From Vitrella brassicaformis (Eukaryota > Sar > Vitrellaceae): a stretch of DNA of 64,000 bases. A program made the position numbers and the translations under genes. The stretch is from NCBI GenBank assembly GCA_001179505.1, contig CDMY01000279.1, forward strand, positions 3,445 through 67,444, written 5' to 3'. Shown in pieces: positions 31,856 through 42,868 of this stretch (positions are counted from its first letter, which is position 1; each line of letters starts with the position of its first letter). Under the pieces are notes generated by a model. That model was not told the DNA's origin, ran no database searches, and worked only from the letters and a program-made list of their open reading frames with translations.

Positions 31856-32239
31856 ACTCACTCGTGGGGCGGTGGGTAGGTGGGGCTGTGTTGTTGGCAC
31901 CGTGGCGTGTTGCATTCGGAATGAGTCCATGGGCTGGTGGCTGGAGACTGCAGTAGAGAGAGCGACAGAACTGTCTTCACCTAGTTGTGGGGTGTTGTGT
32001 GGCGCTCGAGACACTCTGCCCGCCTGACGCGCCTACCAAACACCCCTCAGATGAGACGACACCTTGCTGCCCCGTGTGTGTGTGTGTGTATGTGAAAGGG
32101 GTGCGGTGCGTTGTATTCTCTATATGGTGCGTTGCATGGTGCACATAACTGGCTGACGTGTACAGATCTCTTCATGGTGTGTGTATGCAATGCCATGTTA
32201 GGGTGGACGCTCAGATGCAATCAAAATCACTGATGTTCC
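31856..32239. other. Convergent spacer after BBS1
   Basis: No gene seen. Contains GTGGGG-rich sequence and a (TG)n run near 32076-32090. Probably the 3' UTR of BBS1. Confidence 0.6.
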
Positions 32240-32357
32240 TTCCATTCGCTACATTCAAACAAACTGACGATGTCTTCAGTTTAGTCAGCGAGACAGGTAA
32301 AAGACTCCAGAACCAAACAGGCACACAGATCGATGCACATCCCCACGTCAATACCAG
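32240..32357 (-). repeat. 3' flank of F-box-like copy 4, shared with copy 2
   Basis: Reverse-complement near-identity to 5272-5393. Shows that the duplicated segment included about 120 bases past the stop codon. Confidence 0.8.
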
Positions 32358-33794
32358 TCACGGAAGCGGGCCGACCGTCTCATTTTCCAGTCCAAAGCGC
32401 CTCAGCAGCTGCCGCACGGCAGCCACGGTGACAGGAAACCGCCCATCAATCGGCACCCCATGGCTGACCGCCGCCTCGGTCGTCCTGACCACAATTCGCT
32501 CTTCAGGGAGAGAAACTGACGCCACAACAGAGCCGCCACCCAGTAACAGCACCAAAAGCCGCATCGGAACGTACAGAGGGAGAAACTCTGTCGAGGAGTC
32601 CACTCGCGAATCGACGACGAACGGGTCAGATTCGCCGCTGAAGGCATCCCGCAGCATGGCCCGATAGCCACCGCGCCGCCCCACTGTCACATCGAGAATG
32701 ACATTCATCAGGCCCGGGGCCCAAGGAACACTGAGCCGCTCCAGCAACGTGTCGAGGGCAAACGCGCTGAATGAACGGTAGACTCGGAGGGGTGGCTCAC
32801 TGGAGCTGATGCGCGAGTCAGTATGTCGACAGGTCCGACGCATGAATGGATGCAGCCGCCACAGCCCGTCTCCATCGATAAGGCGCAACCGCCTCTCGCC
32901 GAATCGATACCACTGCACCGCCCGCTTCCTTTGGTGGAGCAAAGATGGAATTCGCCATCCGATGTAGACGGCAAAAGCAATAACGAACGCACAAATCAAA
33001 AGGCTAGCCGCCAAGGCAGCAATCCAGGACAACACGGGCCGGCCCGAGAGCAAGCCATTGCGGACCCCCTGGTAGGTACACAACATGCTCTGCACAAGGA
33101 CCCAAGCGAACCACCGCAGATAGATAAGGTAAACGGCTGCAGTCAGGAGTTGCACCAGCGGATGGAGCGACATGACAGCGACAGAGGTCTCATCTCTGGA
33201 ACTCTCCGTCAGCTGAGCGCCACTGCCGAGAAGACCGCCAAATATTTGGCAGACAGCCATGGCAGCAGGCAGCCGATGGAAAGTTTCCTTGTCGGGCACA
33301 TTAGCCGCCACACTCTCAGCCGACAGCACCACAGGCAGCTGGCCAGCCGCACCGCAGGCACCTGCCACCCTGATAAATCTGGCCATATGGCGCCACTCAG
33401 CCGCCCGCTCGATGACGTAGGCACAGCGAGCGAGATACCCAAATCGCGAGAGGGATGGTGGGAGGGGAGGGGCCGAGGGGTCGACGCCGCGGTCCCTCTC
33501 CACATCGACGAGGCCGGTGAGCTGCTGTTGGGCGAGAGAGCTGTTGATGCGACTGAGAAGGAACGCCTCATCGATCAGCTGAGTGCCGTAAGCCTTGCTG
33601 ACTCCCCGGAGCCTTACAGCATCGTCGACAGGCAGGAGAGGGATGACCACACGGGCGAAGACGTCAGCAGAAAGCCCTTGGTCAGCGCCAGCACCACCAG
33701 CAACGACGACCGATAGTGGCTCGGTGAGTGAATCATCACCTTCATAATAACAGAGCCGACAGAGCCAGCGCCATGTCCACCGGAGCCGACTCAT
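32358..33794 (-). CDS. F-box-like transmembrane protein, inverted dispersed copy 4 (intronless)
   Basis: An intronless ORF of 478 codons on the minus strand, starting MSRLRWTWRW. Its extreme N-terminus differs from the tandem copies, but from residue about 30 it matches them. The F-box-like motif has LSADVFARVVIPLLPVDD, with Ser for the usual Pro. The two hydrophobic segments (AAVYLIYLRWFAWVLV; AALAASLLICAFVIAFAVYI) and the C-terminal half (YRSFSAFALDTLLERL, LVLLLGGGSVVASV, RQLLRRFGLENETVGPLP) are closest to copy 2. The conserved 5' block of copies 1-3 is not found upstream, so it presumably uses another promoter. Function unknown. Confidence 0.78.
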   Translation of the reverse strand: MSRLRWTWRWLCRLCYYEGDDSLTEPLSVVVAGGAGADQGLSADVFARVVIPLLPVDDAVRLRGVSKAYGTQLIDEAFLLSRINSSLAQQQLTGLVDVERDRGVDPSAPPLPPSLSRFGYLARCAYVIERAAEWRHMARFIRVAGACGAAGQLPVVLSAESVAANVPDKETFHRLPAAMAVCQIFGGLLGSGAQLTESSRDETSVAVMSLHPLVQLLTAAVYLIYLRWFAWVLVQSMLCTYQGVRNGLLSGRPVLSWIAALAASLLICAFVIAFAVYIGWRIPSLLHQRKRAVQWYRFGERRLRLIDGDGLWRLHPFMRRTCRHTDSRISSSEPPLRVYRSFSAFALDTLLERLSVPWAPGLMNVILDVTVGRRGGYRAMLRDAFSGESDPFVVDSRVDSSTEFLPLYVPMRLLVLLLGGGSVVASVSLPEERIVVRTTEAAVSHGVPIDGRFPVTVAAVRQLLRRFGLENETVGPLP

Positions 33795-34163
33795 TCGACC
33801 GGCAGCGACAGAGACTCAGAGATCTGGAAGATCACGTGTGTGGCTGCATGGGGGAGCAGCGAGGAGCTTCCTGTGAAAGCAGCAGCGGTTTCGGCACTGT
33901 CGCTTCCTAGGCTTTTTCGACCTCCGTGAAACTGACAGCAAGTGAGGACTTCCTTATCACCTGAGAGGACTTCCTTTCAGCAAGATCCGAACGGATCCCT
34001 CACTCCATACGGATCCCTGACTCGAAAGGGCCATCTTTGCTTCATCTGGTCATCCACCCTTCTGACTTTCGTGACAGCTTCACTTGTCTTTGCTCATTGA
34101 CGAGCTCTCCCACCGTGGTTGCTGAAGGCGGAGCACTGTCGTGCTCGTTCACTCCCCTTTGCG
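33795..34163. promoter_or_regulatory. Divergent intergenic region (copy 4 / unknown gene)
   Basis: 369 bases between opposite starts. Contains GAGGACTTCCTT twice (near 33943 and 33964) and GGATCCCT twice (near 33993 and 34011). No coding evidence. Confidence 0.4.
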
Positions 34164-35843
34164 ATGAACGGTCTCGTCGAACCGTCTCTTCGGGTTCGCT
34201 TCGCTGAAGATGGCGAGGGAGATGAGCCTATCGTGGTGCAGGAGAGCGTGGCACAACAATTCGGCTACTTCAAAAAGGTTTCGAAGGCAGCAGAGACACA
34301 AGCAAGATGAAAGAGTGACGAATGATTCATTGCTCGTGGCTCTGCTTGTGTTGTGTTTGGTCGATCAGGTGTTGGATCATGGCGAGTTCCAGGAGGCCCA
34401 GCAGCGAGAGGTCTGCATCAAGGAGGTCAGTCGAGCCGTCGGTGTGGTGGTGCTCCAGCCCGAGCTTGACATAGTGGATTCGCTGACCAAGGACAACCTG
34501 CTGGACGCGATGATCGCACTCGACTACCTCCAATTCGCTATCCACGAGATCTTCACGAAGAACAGCACACAGGGCCTGCTGTGGCTTGTGCAACGAAAGG
34601 TCCGTCAGAGGTTGCTGGGGCGCCCAAAACGAAGGACACATGTACAGCCCATTTGGCGCCTTGTATTGTTGATGTGTGTGTCAGGTTGTTGTCGAGGGCT
34701 GGCTCGCTGATCAGCATCTGGCCGCCGCCATTCTCGACAGCTTCGGCCGCTACGCTTGCGTCGCGTGCTTCATCCACCAGCACAAAGACGTGCGCAGGTG
34801 CCTGTCGCCGTATGTGGTCAAAAAGCCGTCCGTTATCCGTGAGCAGTGGCGTCGGTGTGTTCGAGGGGAGGAGGCAGATGACGCTGCTAAGGCGGCCGTG
34901 ATGCTGATGCACAACATGGGAGTCGGGCTGTCGTACAAGGATATGGCCCTGTCTCCCCAGGAGCTCGGCGAGTTCCTGATCGCTGCTACGGGCTCGTCAT
35001 CGCTTGCTGCTGCTCAGGGTGAGATGAAGATCAGCACTTGCCAACACTCCTCATGCATCATTATCCGCTGTGTCCTTTCTTTTCAACGATTAGCGGCTGT
35101 CTTCGAGAAGACCATCTTCACTTTTTCAAGTGTCGCGACGGTTTCTCCCTTCGCCAACAGCCAGCAGGAGTCCGTCACGTGCCTCGGCTTATCCATCAAA
35201 TGCCTCGGCCTGCCCCATCCTTCATCTGAGACTCAGGAATCGCCCACTACCTCACAGACCAACCTGCTACCGCCTTTCAGCGCCATCCACGATGGCAACG
35301 TCAAACTGGTGGATGTCGCGGCATGAAATGTGAGCTTCTGGAGGCCAAGTGGCGGCGAGGGACAGTTCAATGTGTCGTGCTATAGCCCCACGGTGGAGCT
35401 AAGGATCCCTTCGTCCAGTGATAGCAATACGCAACAGGCGGCGAGCGTCGACGGGGCTGCCGATGGTGCTGCTAATCCCGCTGGTTTTCGACTCCATCAA
35501 TGCCCAACTATTCCGAAGGCGATCGAACTGGAGCAAGGGTCTCTGCCTGTATTGGGTTTTAGGCTGCTGGGGCAAGAGTCTTCCCTCAAGTACACCGTCC
35601 CCAATGCTGCTGCTGATGCACTAGTGGCAGCTGGGTTAGGAGACGCCCGATTGAAGGACGTCGTCATGACCGTGTCCCGAGATTACTTCCCTATGCGCGT
35701 CTTGGCCCTGCACTACGTGCTGATGTGCATTTCGGCGGGTGCTTGGGACGAAGTCATGTCAATGGCCAGGTGGGTCGGGTGCGACACCATGAGACGGAAC
35801 GCGCTCAGGAGCTGTCTCTATCTCTCGCTCTGTGTCCGTTCGC

Positions 35844-35874
<31 letters not shown>

Positions 35875-36748
35875 TGTGTGTATGCAGGGCGCTTCACCGT
35901 ACCGTGTCGAGAGAGATGCTGAGGACATTGTCACATATAGCCAGCCCACTTCCGCTTTTCTGGTCGGCTTCGATTCGTCGTGTGTGCCGTCCAACTACGT
36001 GTGTGCCGTCAACTACGTGGGAGACCCTGGTCCGGATAGCCCGCGGTCTCGACTGGCTATTCTACATCCGAGACGTGCCCGACCTCCTGCGAGTCACGCC
36101 GATGCTGCCACTCGAGGTACAGCAGGCCTTCAAGAGCGCTCTTCAGGATGCGGTCACCAGCCGCATGTCCATTCCGCAGCCAGCCGCGCCCACACAGCAG
36201 CCAATCGCCGCTGCGTACGGGCAACCATACGGACAGCCAATGGGCCCTCCACCACAGCCACTCGGGCCCGGACAGGGAGCGCGTCCTCAGGCTCCACAGC
36301 CGCTCGGTCCGCAGCCACGCGGTCCCGCACAGCAGCCACGCGGCCCTGCACTCGGACAGCCAATGGGCTCTGCATTCGGACACGCAGTGGGTGGACAGCC
36401 ACGCGGCCCAGCGCAGCAAATGGTTCATTCACAGGCGCCCAATGCCAACTTTGCGGCACTCTGTGATGTCCTCATCCAGCACGCCCAAAAGGTCAGGACA
36501 GGGCTGGTCGTTTCTGCGAGTGTCTCTGACTTCGTTTGACCCTCTGTTCAGAAGGAGGCCGATCGCCAGCGCCTGAAGACCGAGAATGATCGCCTGCGGC
36601 AGGAGATAGAGGTGCTCAAGAACCAGGTAGGTAAACGTGCACACGAAACCGATTGCAGTCTACCACTGGGCGAAAGGAATCTCGTGTTGTCTGTCAGGAG
36701 CGTCGCGGGACGAAGCGGCCGCGTGATGATGAGGGTCAGGTCGAGTAG
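34164..36748 (+). CDS. Unknown protein with Gln/Pro/Gly repeats, coiled coil and nuclear signal; in-frame TGA
   Basis: Starts at ATG 34164 (MNGLVEPSLRVRFAEDGEGD), exon to 34278, then exons from about 34370 and 34685. The latter encodes an alpha-helical region (AAVMLMHNMGVGLSYKDMAL). The exon from about 35095 reads AAVFEKTIFTFSS to KLVDVAA and meets a TGA at 35324. The same frame continues without another stop (NVSFWRPSGGEGQFNVSCYS) to a donor near 35771. The next exon (35888 on) gives RALHRTVSREMLRTL, then a low-complexity repeat of QPLGPQPRGPAQQ type (36170-36420). A coiled coil follows (ADRQRLKTENDRLRQEIEV), with a last exon RRGTKRPRDDEGQVE that looks like a nuclear localisation signal. It could be two genes, one gene with readthrough or selenocysteine, or a disrupted gene. 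No homolog recognised. Confidence 0.55.
35841..35882. repeat. (CG)n-(TG)n microsatellite in intron
   Basis: Alternating CG followed by alternating TG immediately before a splice acceptor. Alternating purine-pyrimidine tracts like this can adopt Z-DNA. Confidence 0.9.
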
Positions 36749-37534
36749 GATGGCCAGTGCGGTGACCGACCAGGATGGCGTCGCGCCGGCGTTGGAATTT
36801 TGTGTCACGTATTGCTGTAATTAAGCGCTGTGTCGTTGGTGCGAGAGAGGCAGATTGCTGTGAGCAGTTGTGGAGCGGGTGTCTTCGTGAGTGAGAGTGT
36901 CTGTCCATCGCTTCCTCTCTGGGAGGACCTTTATTTGGGCTGTCGGTCGCGTCGCTGTCGCCCGTTGCAGGCGCCTCCTTTTTGGGCTTTGAGCGTGCGG
37001 CGGGCTCTTGGATGTCTGACTGCGTTCGCGCGTGCTATGGTGTTGTTGTCTGCATGCGAAGTCAGTCGAGTTGATGGCGTTTTATTCATGTCGTCTCCTT
37101 TTTTGGGCGACCATCTGCTGCTATACTGATGCATTTGCGAGGTGGCGGTGCCTTTTTCGCTGTGTCATCCTCTCTGCCTGTCTGTCTGTCAGCCATGTGA
37201 CCACTTTTTTGCCTCACACGCAGACTTGTGCGGCTGGCATACGTTCATGTAATAGCTACTAGAGGTCTGTCTGGTTTGTCCATTTGGCGCGAATGTGCAC
37301 GCACCCTGCCTGTCAGTCAGTCCGCCAATCTACGTGCAATCTACGTGACACATCAGTTCCTCCCTCCCTCCCTCCCTCACACGCCCTCATCCATCCATCC
37401 ATCCATCCATTCATCAAGCGGCCTTCAGCCGCCGCCCACCACAAGCCGGCAGTGGATTCCACTGCTCTCTCCTCTCACCCACCCACACACACACACTCAC
37501 AACCACACACACACACCCCGATCTATCTAGCTCC
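36749..37534. other. Convergent intergenic region
   Basis: No supported gene. Includes a TTTGGCGCGAA sequence near 37279 (E2F-like by pattern, but not at a promoter), (CCCT)n near 37362-37377, (CATC)n near 37389-37412 and (CA)n near 37485-37515. Confidence 0.6.
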
Positions 37535-38447
37535 CTAGCTGCCGCACATGAGGCACTCCTCCTCCTCGTCTCCCGTGTTGCCGCCCCCGCCATTCTTCTG
37601 CGCCCCCTTGCCCGGGCGGTAGGGGCACACCACCATCTGGCTGCTGCTGGGGTTGGGCGCCACCTGCGGCTTGGCCGGGCTCCTCTGCAGAGTGGCACCC
37701 GCCCCCTGCTGCTGCTTGGTGGGGGTCTTCTTGGGGGTCTGCTTGAGCGTCGTGGTCTTCTTGACGCGCTGCGGCGTGGTGGGGCCGGTCGTGGTGGTGG
37801 CTGTGGGCTTCTTGAGGGCCTGCACACACACACACACACACGCGCACAAAGGAACAGAATTGTGGCTGGCGGGAGGGTTTGTCGGTGCTCTGTGTGTAGG
37901 CTACTACTTACGGCCGAGTCGACGGTGAATTTGATGGGGTCGGCGGCGCCTTGTGTGCGGAGGTAGTACATGCCGGTCTTGAGGCCCTGCCGCCATCCGT
38001 AGAAGTGCATCGAGGAGAGCTTCCCGTAGGTGGGGTTGCCCATGTGGATGTTCAAACTCTGAGACTGCATGACACATCATGATGAGAGAGAGAACGACCA
38101 ACACACATTGGAGAGACAGAGAGACACATTGGCTGTGGGGGTGAGCTGAGCTGAGTAGGGATACCTGGTCTATGAAGGCGCCCCTGTCTGCCGCCATGTC
38201 GATGACGGTGCGCTGGGAGATCTCCCACACCGTCTTGTACAACGCCTTCAACTCCTGCATCAACACATCCATCCATCCATCCATCTGTGTGTGTGTGTGT
38301 GCGCGTGGTTACGTCGGGTATCTCTTCTATCTGCTGGACGGATCCGTTGCCTGCGATGAGCTGCTGCTTGACGTGGTCGTTCCACAGGCCCAGGTCGATC
38401 AGGTCGCGCAGCAGGTGGGGATTCACTATCACAAACTCTCCTACACA

Positions 38448-38481
<34 letters not shown>

Positions 38482-38807
38482 TGGCCATGCACGTGGACAT
38501 TTCTGTGTAGGAGGGATGGCGCACCGGAGAGCACCCTGCGGGCATAGAGGTTGGACGTGTAGGGCTCGATCGACTCGTTGTTGCCTGCAGTGCACACCAC
38601 ACACATCAGGCACAGGACATGTGTGTGTGAACGAGCACTCATCCGTCCATCCATCCATCCATCCATTGATCTCTCACCTAGAATCTGTGAGGTGGATGCC
38701 GTGGGCATCGGGGCCACCAGCAGCGAGTTGCGCAGACCCACTGACATAATCCGCCGCTGACACACACAGACACACACAGACAAAGCCAAGTCCCCAAACT
38801 CGTTTCA

Positions 38808-38852
<45 letters not shown>

Positions 38853-41196
38853 CCTTGAGGGCGTCCCAGTTCCAGAGGCCCGACCCAGGCTTGACACCCC
38901 AGAGGTCGAACTGCAGCTGGCCCTTGCTCGCGGGAGACCCGTCAAACGTCGAGTACTTGCCTGCACACACACACGGATTGATGAGGCATATGGACACAGG
39001 AGGCGTGAATCTCTCCTTGTGGGGAAGGGCACGTACCGTCTTTCTCGGCTAGGTCGCAGGAAGCCTCGCAGGCGGCGAAGTAGATGGTCTCGAAGATGTC
39101 CTTGTTCACCTGACCGCACACACAGGATAGGAGCACACACGCACCGGCGGGGCGGGTGGTCTGTGGTCCGACTGAGTCCATGCGTGTGTAGCTGTAGGTG
39201 CATCTATCTCACCTTGCGGGCCTCTGGCGACTCGAACGGCAAACGCAGCAGCAACAAGGCATCGGCAAACCCCTGCACACACACACACACACCCGTAAGC
39301 ATGCGTCGAGGGATGGAGCGATGGATGGATGGATGGATGCCCACCTGGACGCCCAGTCCGATGGGTCTGTGTCTGAAGTTGGACCGGCGCGCCTCCTCTA
39401 TGGGGTAAAAGTTACGATCGATCACCTTGTTCAGGTTGGCCGTGACAACCTTGGTCACCTCTAAAGACACACACACACACACCCATACACACCCGTGCCC
39501 CGCGATCTGTGTTTGGTTTGGTGGCAACCGACCGTAGAGTTTGTGGTAGTCGAACGTGCCGGTCTCCGTGTCGACGTACTTGGGCAGCGCCAGGGACGCC
39601 AGGTTGCACACTGCTATCTGCAGAGCCNNNNNNNNNNNNNNNNNNNNNNNNNNNNNNNNNNNNNNNNNNNNNNNNNNNNNNNNNNNNNNNNNNNNNNNNN
39701 NNNNNNNNNNNNNNNNNNNNNNNNNNNNNNNNNNNNNNNNNNNNNNNNNNNNNNNNNNNNNNNNNNNNNNNNNNNNNNNNNNNNNNNNNNNNNNNNNNNN
39801 NNNNNNNNNNNNNNNNNNNNNNNNNNNNNNNNNNNNNNNNNNNNNNNNNNNNNNNNNNNNNNNNNNNNNNNNNNNNNNNNNNNNNNNNNNNNNNNNNNNN
39901 NNNNNNNNNNNNNNNNNNNNNNNNNNNCCCCACACACACACACCAGAACAGACCACACGGAATGACGCCACTGTGTGTGTGAGTGGGATCTCTGTCTGTC
40001 TGTGCGAGCGTGTCGTGTGTGCCTCACCTCGTCAGGGGAGGTGTATTCGATGATTTCTGTGCAGAGGTTGGAGCTCTTGATGGTGCCCAGGTTCTGCTGA
40101 TTCGACTTGCGGTTGCAGGCATCCTGACCACCACACACCACACACCACACACATGGACACATGGACACACAGACATTCCTTCCCCCTCCCCCGTGTGTGT
40201 GGACGGGGTGTGTGTGCCTTGTATAGCATATAAGGGGTGCCGGTCTCGATCTGGCTCTGCAGGATGGCAAACCTGACCATAAATCCACACACCCACACGA
40301 GACACACATGGTGCAGTGGGCAGTGTGGGGGGTGTGGCGTGGTGGCGTGGTGGCCGGGTGGCTGACCATAGTTTCTGCGCCTGGACCTGCTTGCGCCCCC
40401 GGCCCTCCGTCTCGTACTGCTCGTACAGACGCTCAAACTTCTCGCCCCACACATCCTACACCCACCCACACACCGCACGACAGACACCCATTTGTGTGTG
40501 TGTATGTGTGTGTGTGGTGGGTGGCGTCTTGTGCCCATCCACAGCCAGCCCGCCCGTCCCGTCCCGGCCCAGCCCACCTGGAGTCCCATGCACTCGTTGG
40601 GGCACATGAGTGTCCACATGCCGTCGCTCTCCACGCGGCGCATGAAGAGATCCGGCACCCACAACGCGTAGAACAGATCTCGCGCACTGGAGAGAACCAA
40701 TACACACACACACACACACACGCGTACAAACACACATGTGTGTGTGTGGATGGGTATACCTGGGTGGATCATGTGTCTAGGTACCTACCGGTGTTCGTCT
40801 TTGCCGTGGTTCTTTTTGAGGTCGAGCCAGTCGAAGATGTCGGCGTGCCACGGCTCCAGGTAGATGGCGAAGGAGCCCTTCCTCTTGCCGCCGCCCTGGT
40901 CCACATAACGCGCTGAACCATACCATACACACACACACCAACACACACACACACACATGCATGTGGGTGGATGGACGGACGGACGGATGGGGGCGGGGCG
41001 GGGTCCAGAAGGAACGCACCAGTAGCGTTGTAGACCCTGAGCATCGGCACGAGTCCGTTGCTCTTGCCGTTGGAGCCCCTGATGTAGCTGCCGGTCGCAC
41101 GGATCGAGTGCGCCGCCACACCGATGCCGCCAGCACACTTGCTGATCTGCGCGCAACACTTGAGCTGATATGGATGAATCAGGTACACACACCACA

Positions 41197-41233
<37 letters not shown>

Positions 41234-42720
41234 GTGGGTGGATTGGGGGGTGAGGAGAGGGTTGGTACTGTGTCGAAGATGCCTTCTATGGAGTCCTCCT
41301 TCATCGTGAGCAGGAAACCTTAGTGAGGGAATCGCACCCATCAGACACACACACAGACACAGACACAGACACACACTCGATTAATTCATCAATCGGCCAC
41401 GACCGCCTGTGCCTGTGCGTGTGTGGGTGTGGGTGTGGGAGTGGGTGCGGCGTACATGAGGACATCTGTGGCCTGGGCGTGCCGCTGTTGAACAGAGTGG
41501 GCGTGGCGTGCGTGAAGTACTTCTGCGACATCAAACGGTACCTGAATCCCACACACAAACCCACACCCACACCCACACACGCAGATACAGAAGCGGGTAC
41601 AAGACATGTGTCTGTGTCTGTGGGGGTGGAGGTGGGTGTGTGTGGGTGTGTTTGTGTGGGAGTGTACGTTTCTATGGCCTTGTCGACATCGCCGGTGTGT
41701 ATGCCGCACGCCACGCGCATCAGCATGTGCTGCGGCCGCTCCACTATCTTGTCATTCTTCTTGAGCAAATAAGAACTGACCACACACAACAACCCCGCAC
41801 ACACACACCCCACACCCTCCTCTCCTCTGTGTGTGTGTGTGTGTGTGCGTGTGGATGGTTGCAAGTGTGGGTGGGCGTACCGCTCGAGCGTCTTGAAGCC
41901 GAAGTAGTCGTATTCAAAGTCGCGGCTGTAGTCCATGGCGCCGTCCAGCGTGTCGGCATTGCTCTGGATGAACTCATACACCTGACACGACACACATAGA
42001 GAGAGTGGCGGAGCTTCCCACAGACGGTTTATGTGTGAGTGTGTGTGCGTGTGTTTAGGCGACCGACCTCATCGGAGAGGAGCGATGCGCGGCGACCCAG
42101 GATGTCCGAGTAGTCATACAAATCCTGACGACGACACAGAGGAAGAGGACAATATATCCACATAAGCCCTCCCTCCCTCCCGCGCCCATCCCTGTGGCTG
42201 TGGGTGATGGCTTAGGCTTACGTCGGCTACTTTGGAGAATTTCTCCTCCGTCGACTTGTGCAGGTTCGACACGGCGATGCGGGCGGCCAGCTTCGAGAAG
42301 TCCGCATGGGTCGCCGCCAGGTACGCGCAGGTCTGTGCCGCGACCTCATCCAACTCTGACGTGGTGATGCCCGGATGCAGCTGAGCGGATCCATTCATCC
42401 AGCCACACCACACAAGACGGGGATCCATCCATCCATCCGACGCAGATCCATCCATCCGTCCATCTGTGGAGGAGATCTTCCTCTCTGTGTGTGTCCGTCC
42501 ATCAACCCGCCGCACCTACCTGTGCAACGACCCTTCTGGCGATGACGGGCGGGTCGATGAGTGAGTGGAGCGGCGTCGGCTCGTTGCAGAGCTTGGCTAT
42601 GCGGTCGGTGATCTTGTCGAAGCGGACGTCCTCCCGCTGGCCCTTCCTGTTGATGACGTACAGCTTCTCCTTCTCCAGCTCGAGCCCGCCGCTCAGCGAT
42701 ACCGACACACCTGACGACAT
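37535..42720 (-). CDS. RNR1: Ribonucleoside-diphosphate reductase large subunit (class Ia, R1)
   Basis: The start is the ATG at 42720 ([12 protein letters not shown]); stop at 37535-37537. The order is textbook class I R1. The ATP-cone is [20 protein letters not shown]. The catalytic barrel has [72 protein letters not shown]-type, MCPNECMGL and [12 protein letters not shown] (active-site Cys). It continues with [50 protein letters not shown] and [19 protein letters not shown]. It ends with a long Thr/Lys/Pro linker and the redox-active tail CLMCGS. The enzyme reduces NDPs to dNDPs for DNA synthesis, with a small R2 subunit not found here. Many introns carry (TG)n on the coding strand; one contains the second assembly gap. 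Complete coding sequence as far as visible. Confidence 0.96.
39628..39927. other. Assembly gap of 300 N inside an RNR intron
   Basis: The exon before the gap ends EYTSPDE and the exon after it starts IAVCNLASL with a clear acceptor (CTGCAG). In other R1 proteins these two blocks are directly adjacent, so no coding sequence appears to be missing. Confidence 0.95.
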
Positions 42721-42868
42721 GAATGATGATCTCCCACTCCGGGACGGCCGGAGAAAAGGGCCTGACACTCACTAATCACGAGATTTACAGCTCCCTTCAA
42801 AGCTCGCAAGGGGCGCCAAATCAGGTTCACACAAAAGCAGCAGTGTCATCCATTCTTAGATCTTCACA
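42721..42868. promoter_or_regulatory. 148-bp divergent promoter region with E2F-like site (RNR / unknown gene)
   Basis: GGCGCCAAA at 42812-42820 is TTTGGCGCC on the minus strand, matching the E2F/DP consensus and oriented toward the RNR gene. RNR large subunits are E2F targets in animals and plants. No TATA box noted. Confidence 0.45.

Noticed and set aside
39204-40369. ORFs spanning the second N gap
   Set aside because: The gap is in an intron of the RNR gene; these readings include N-coded residues and intron sequence.
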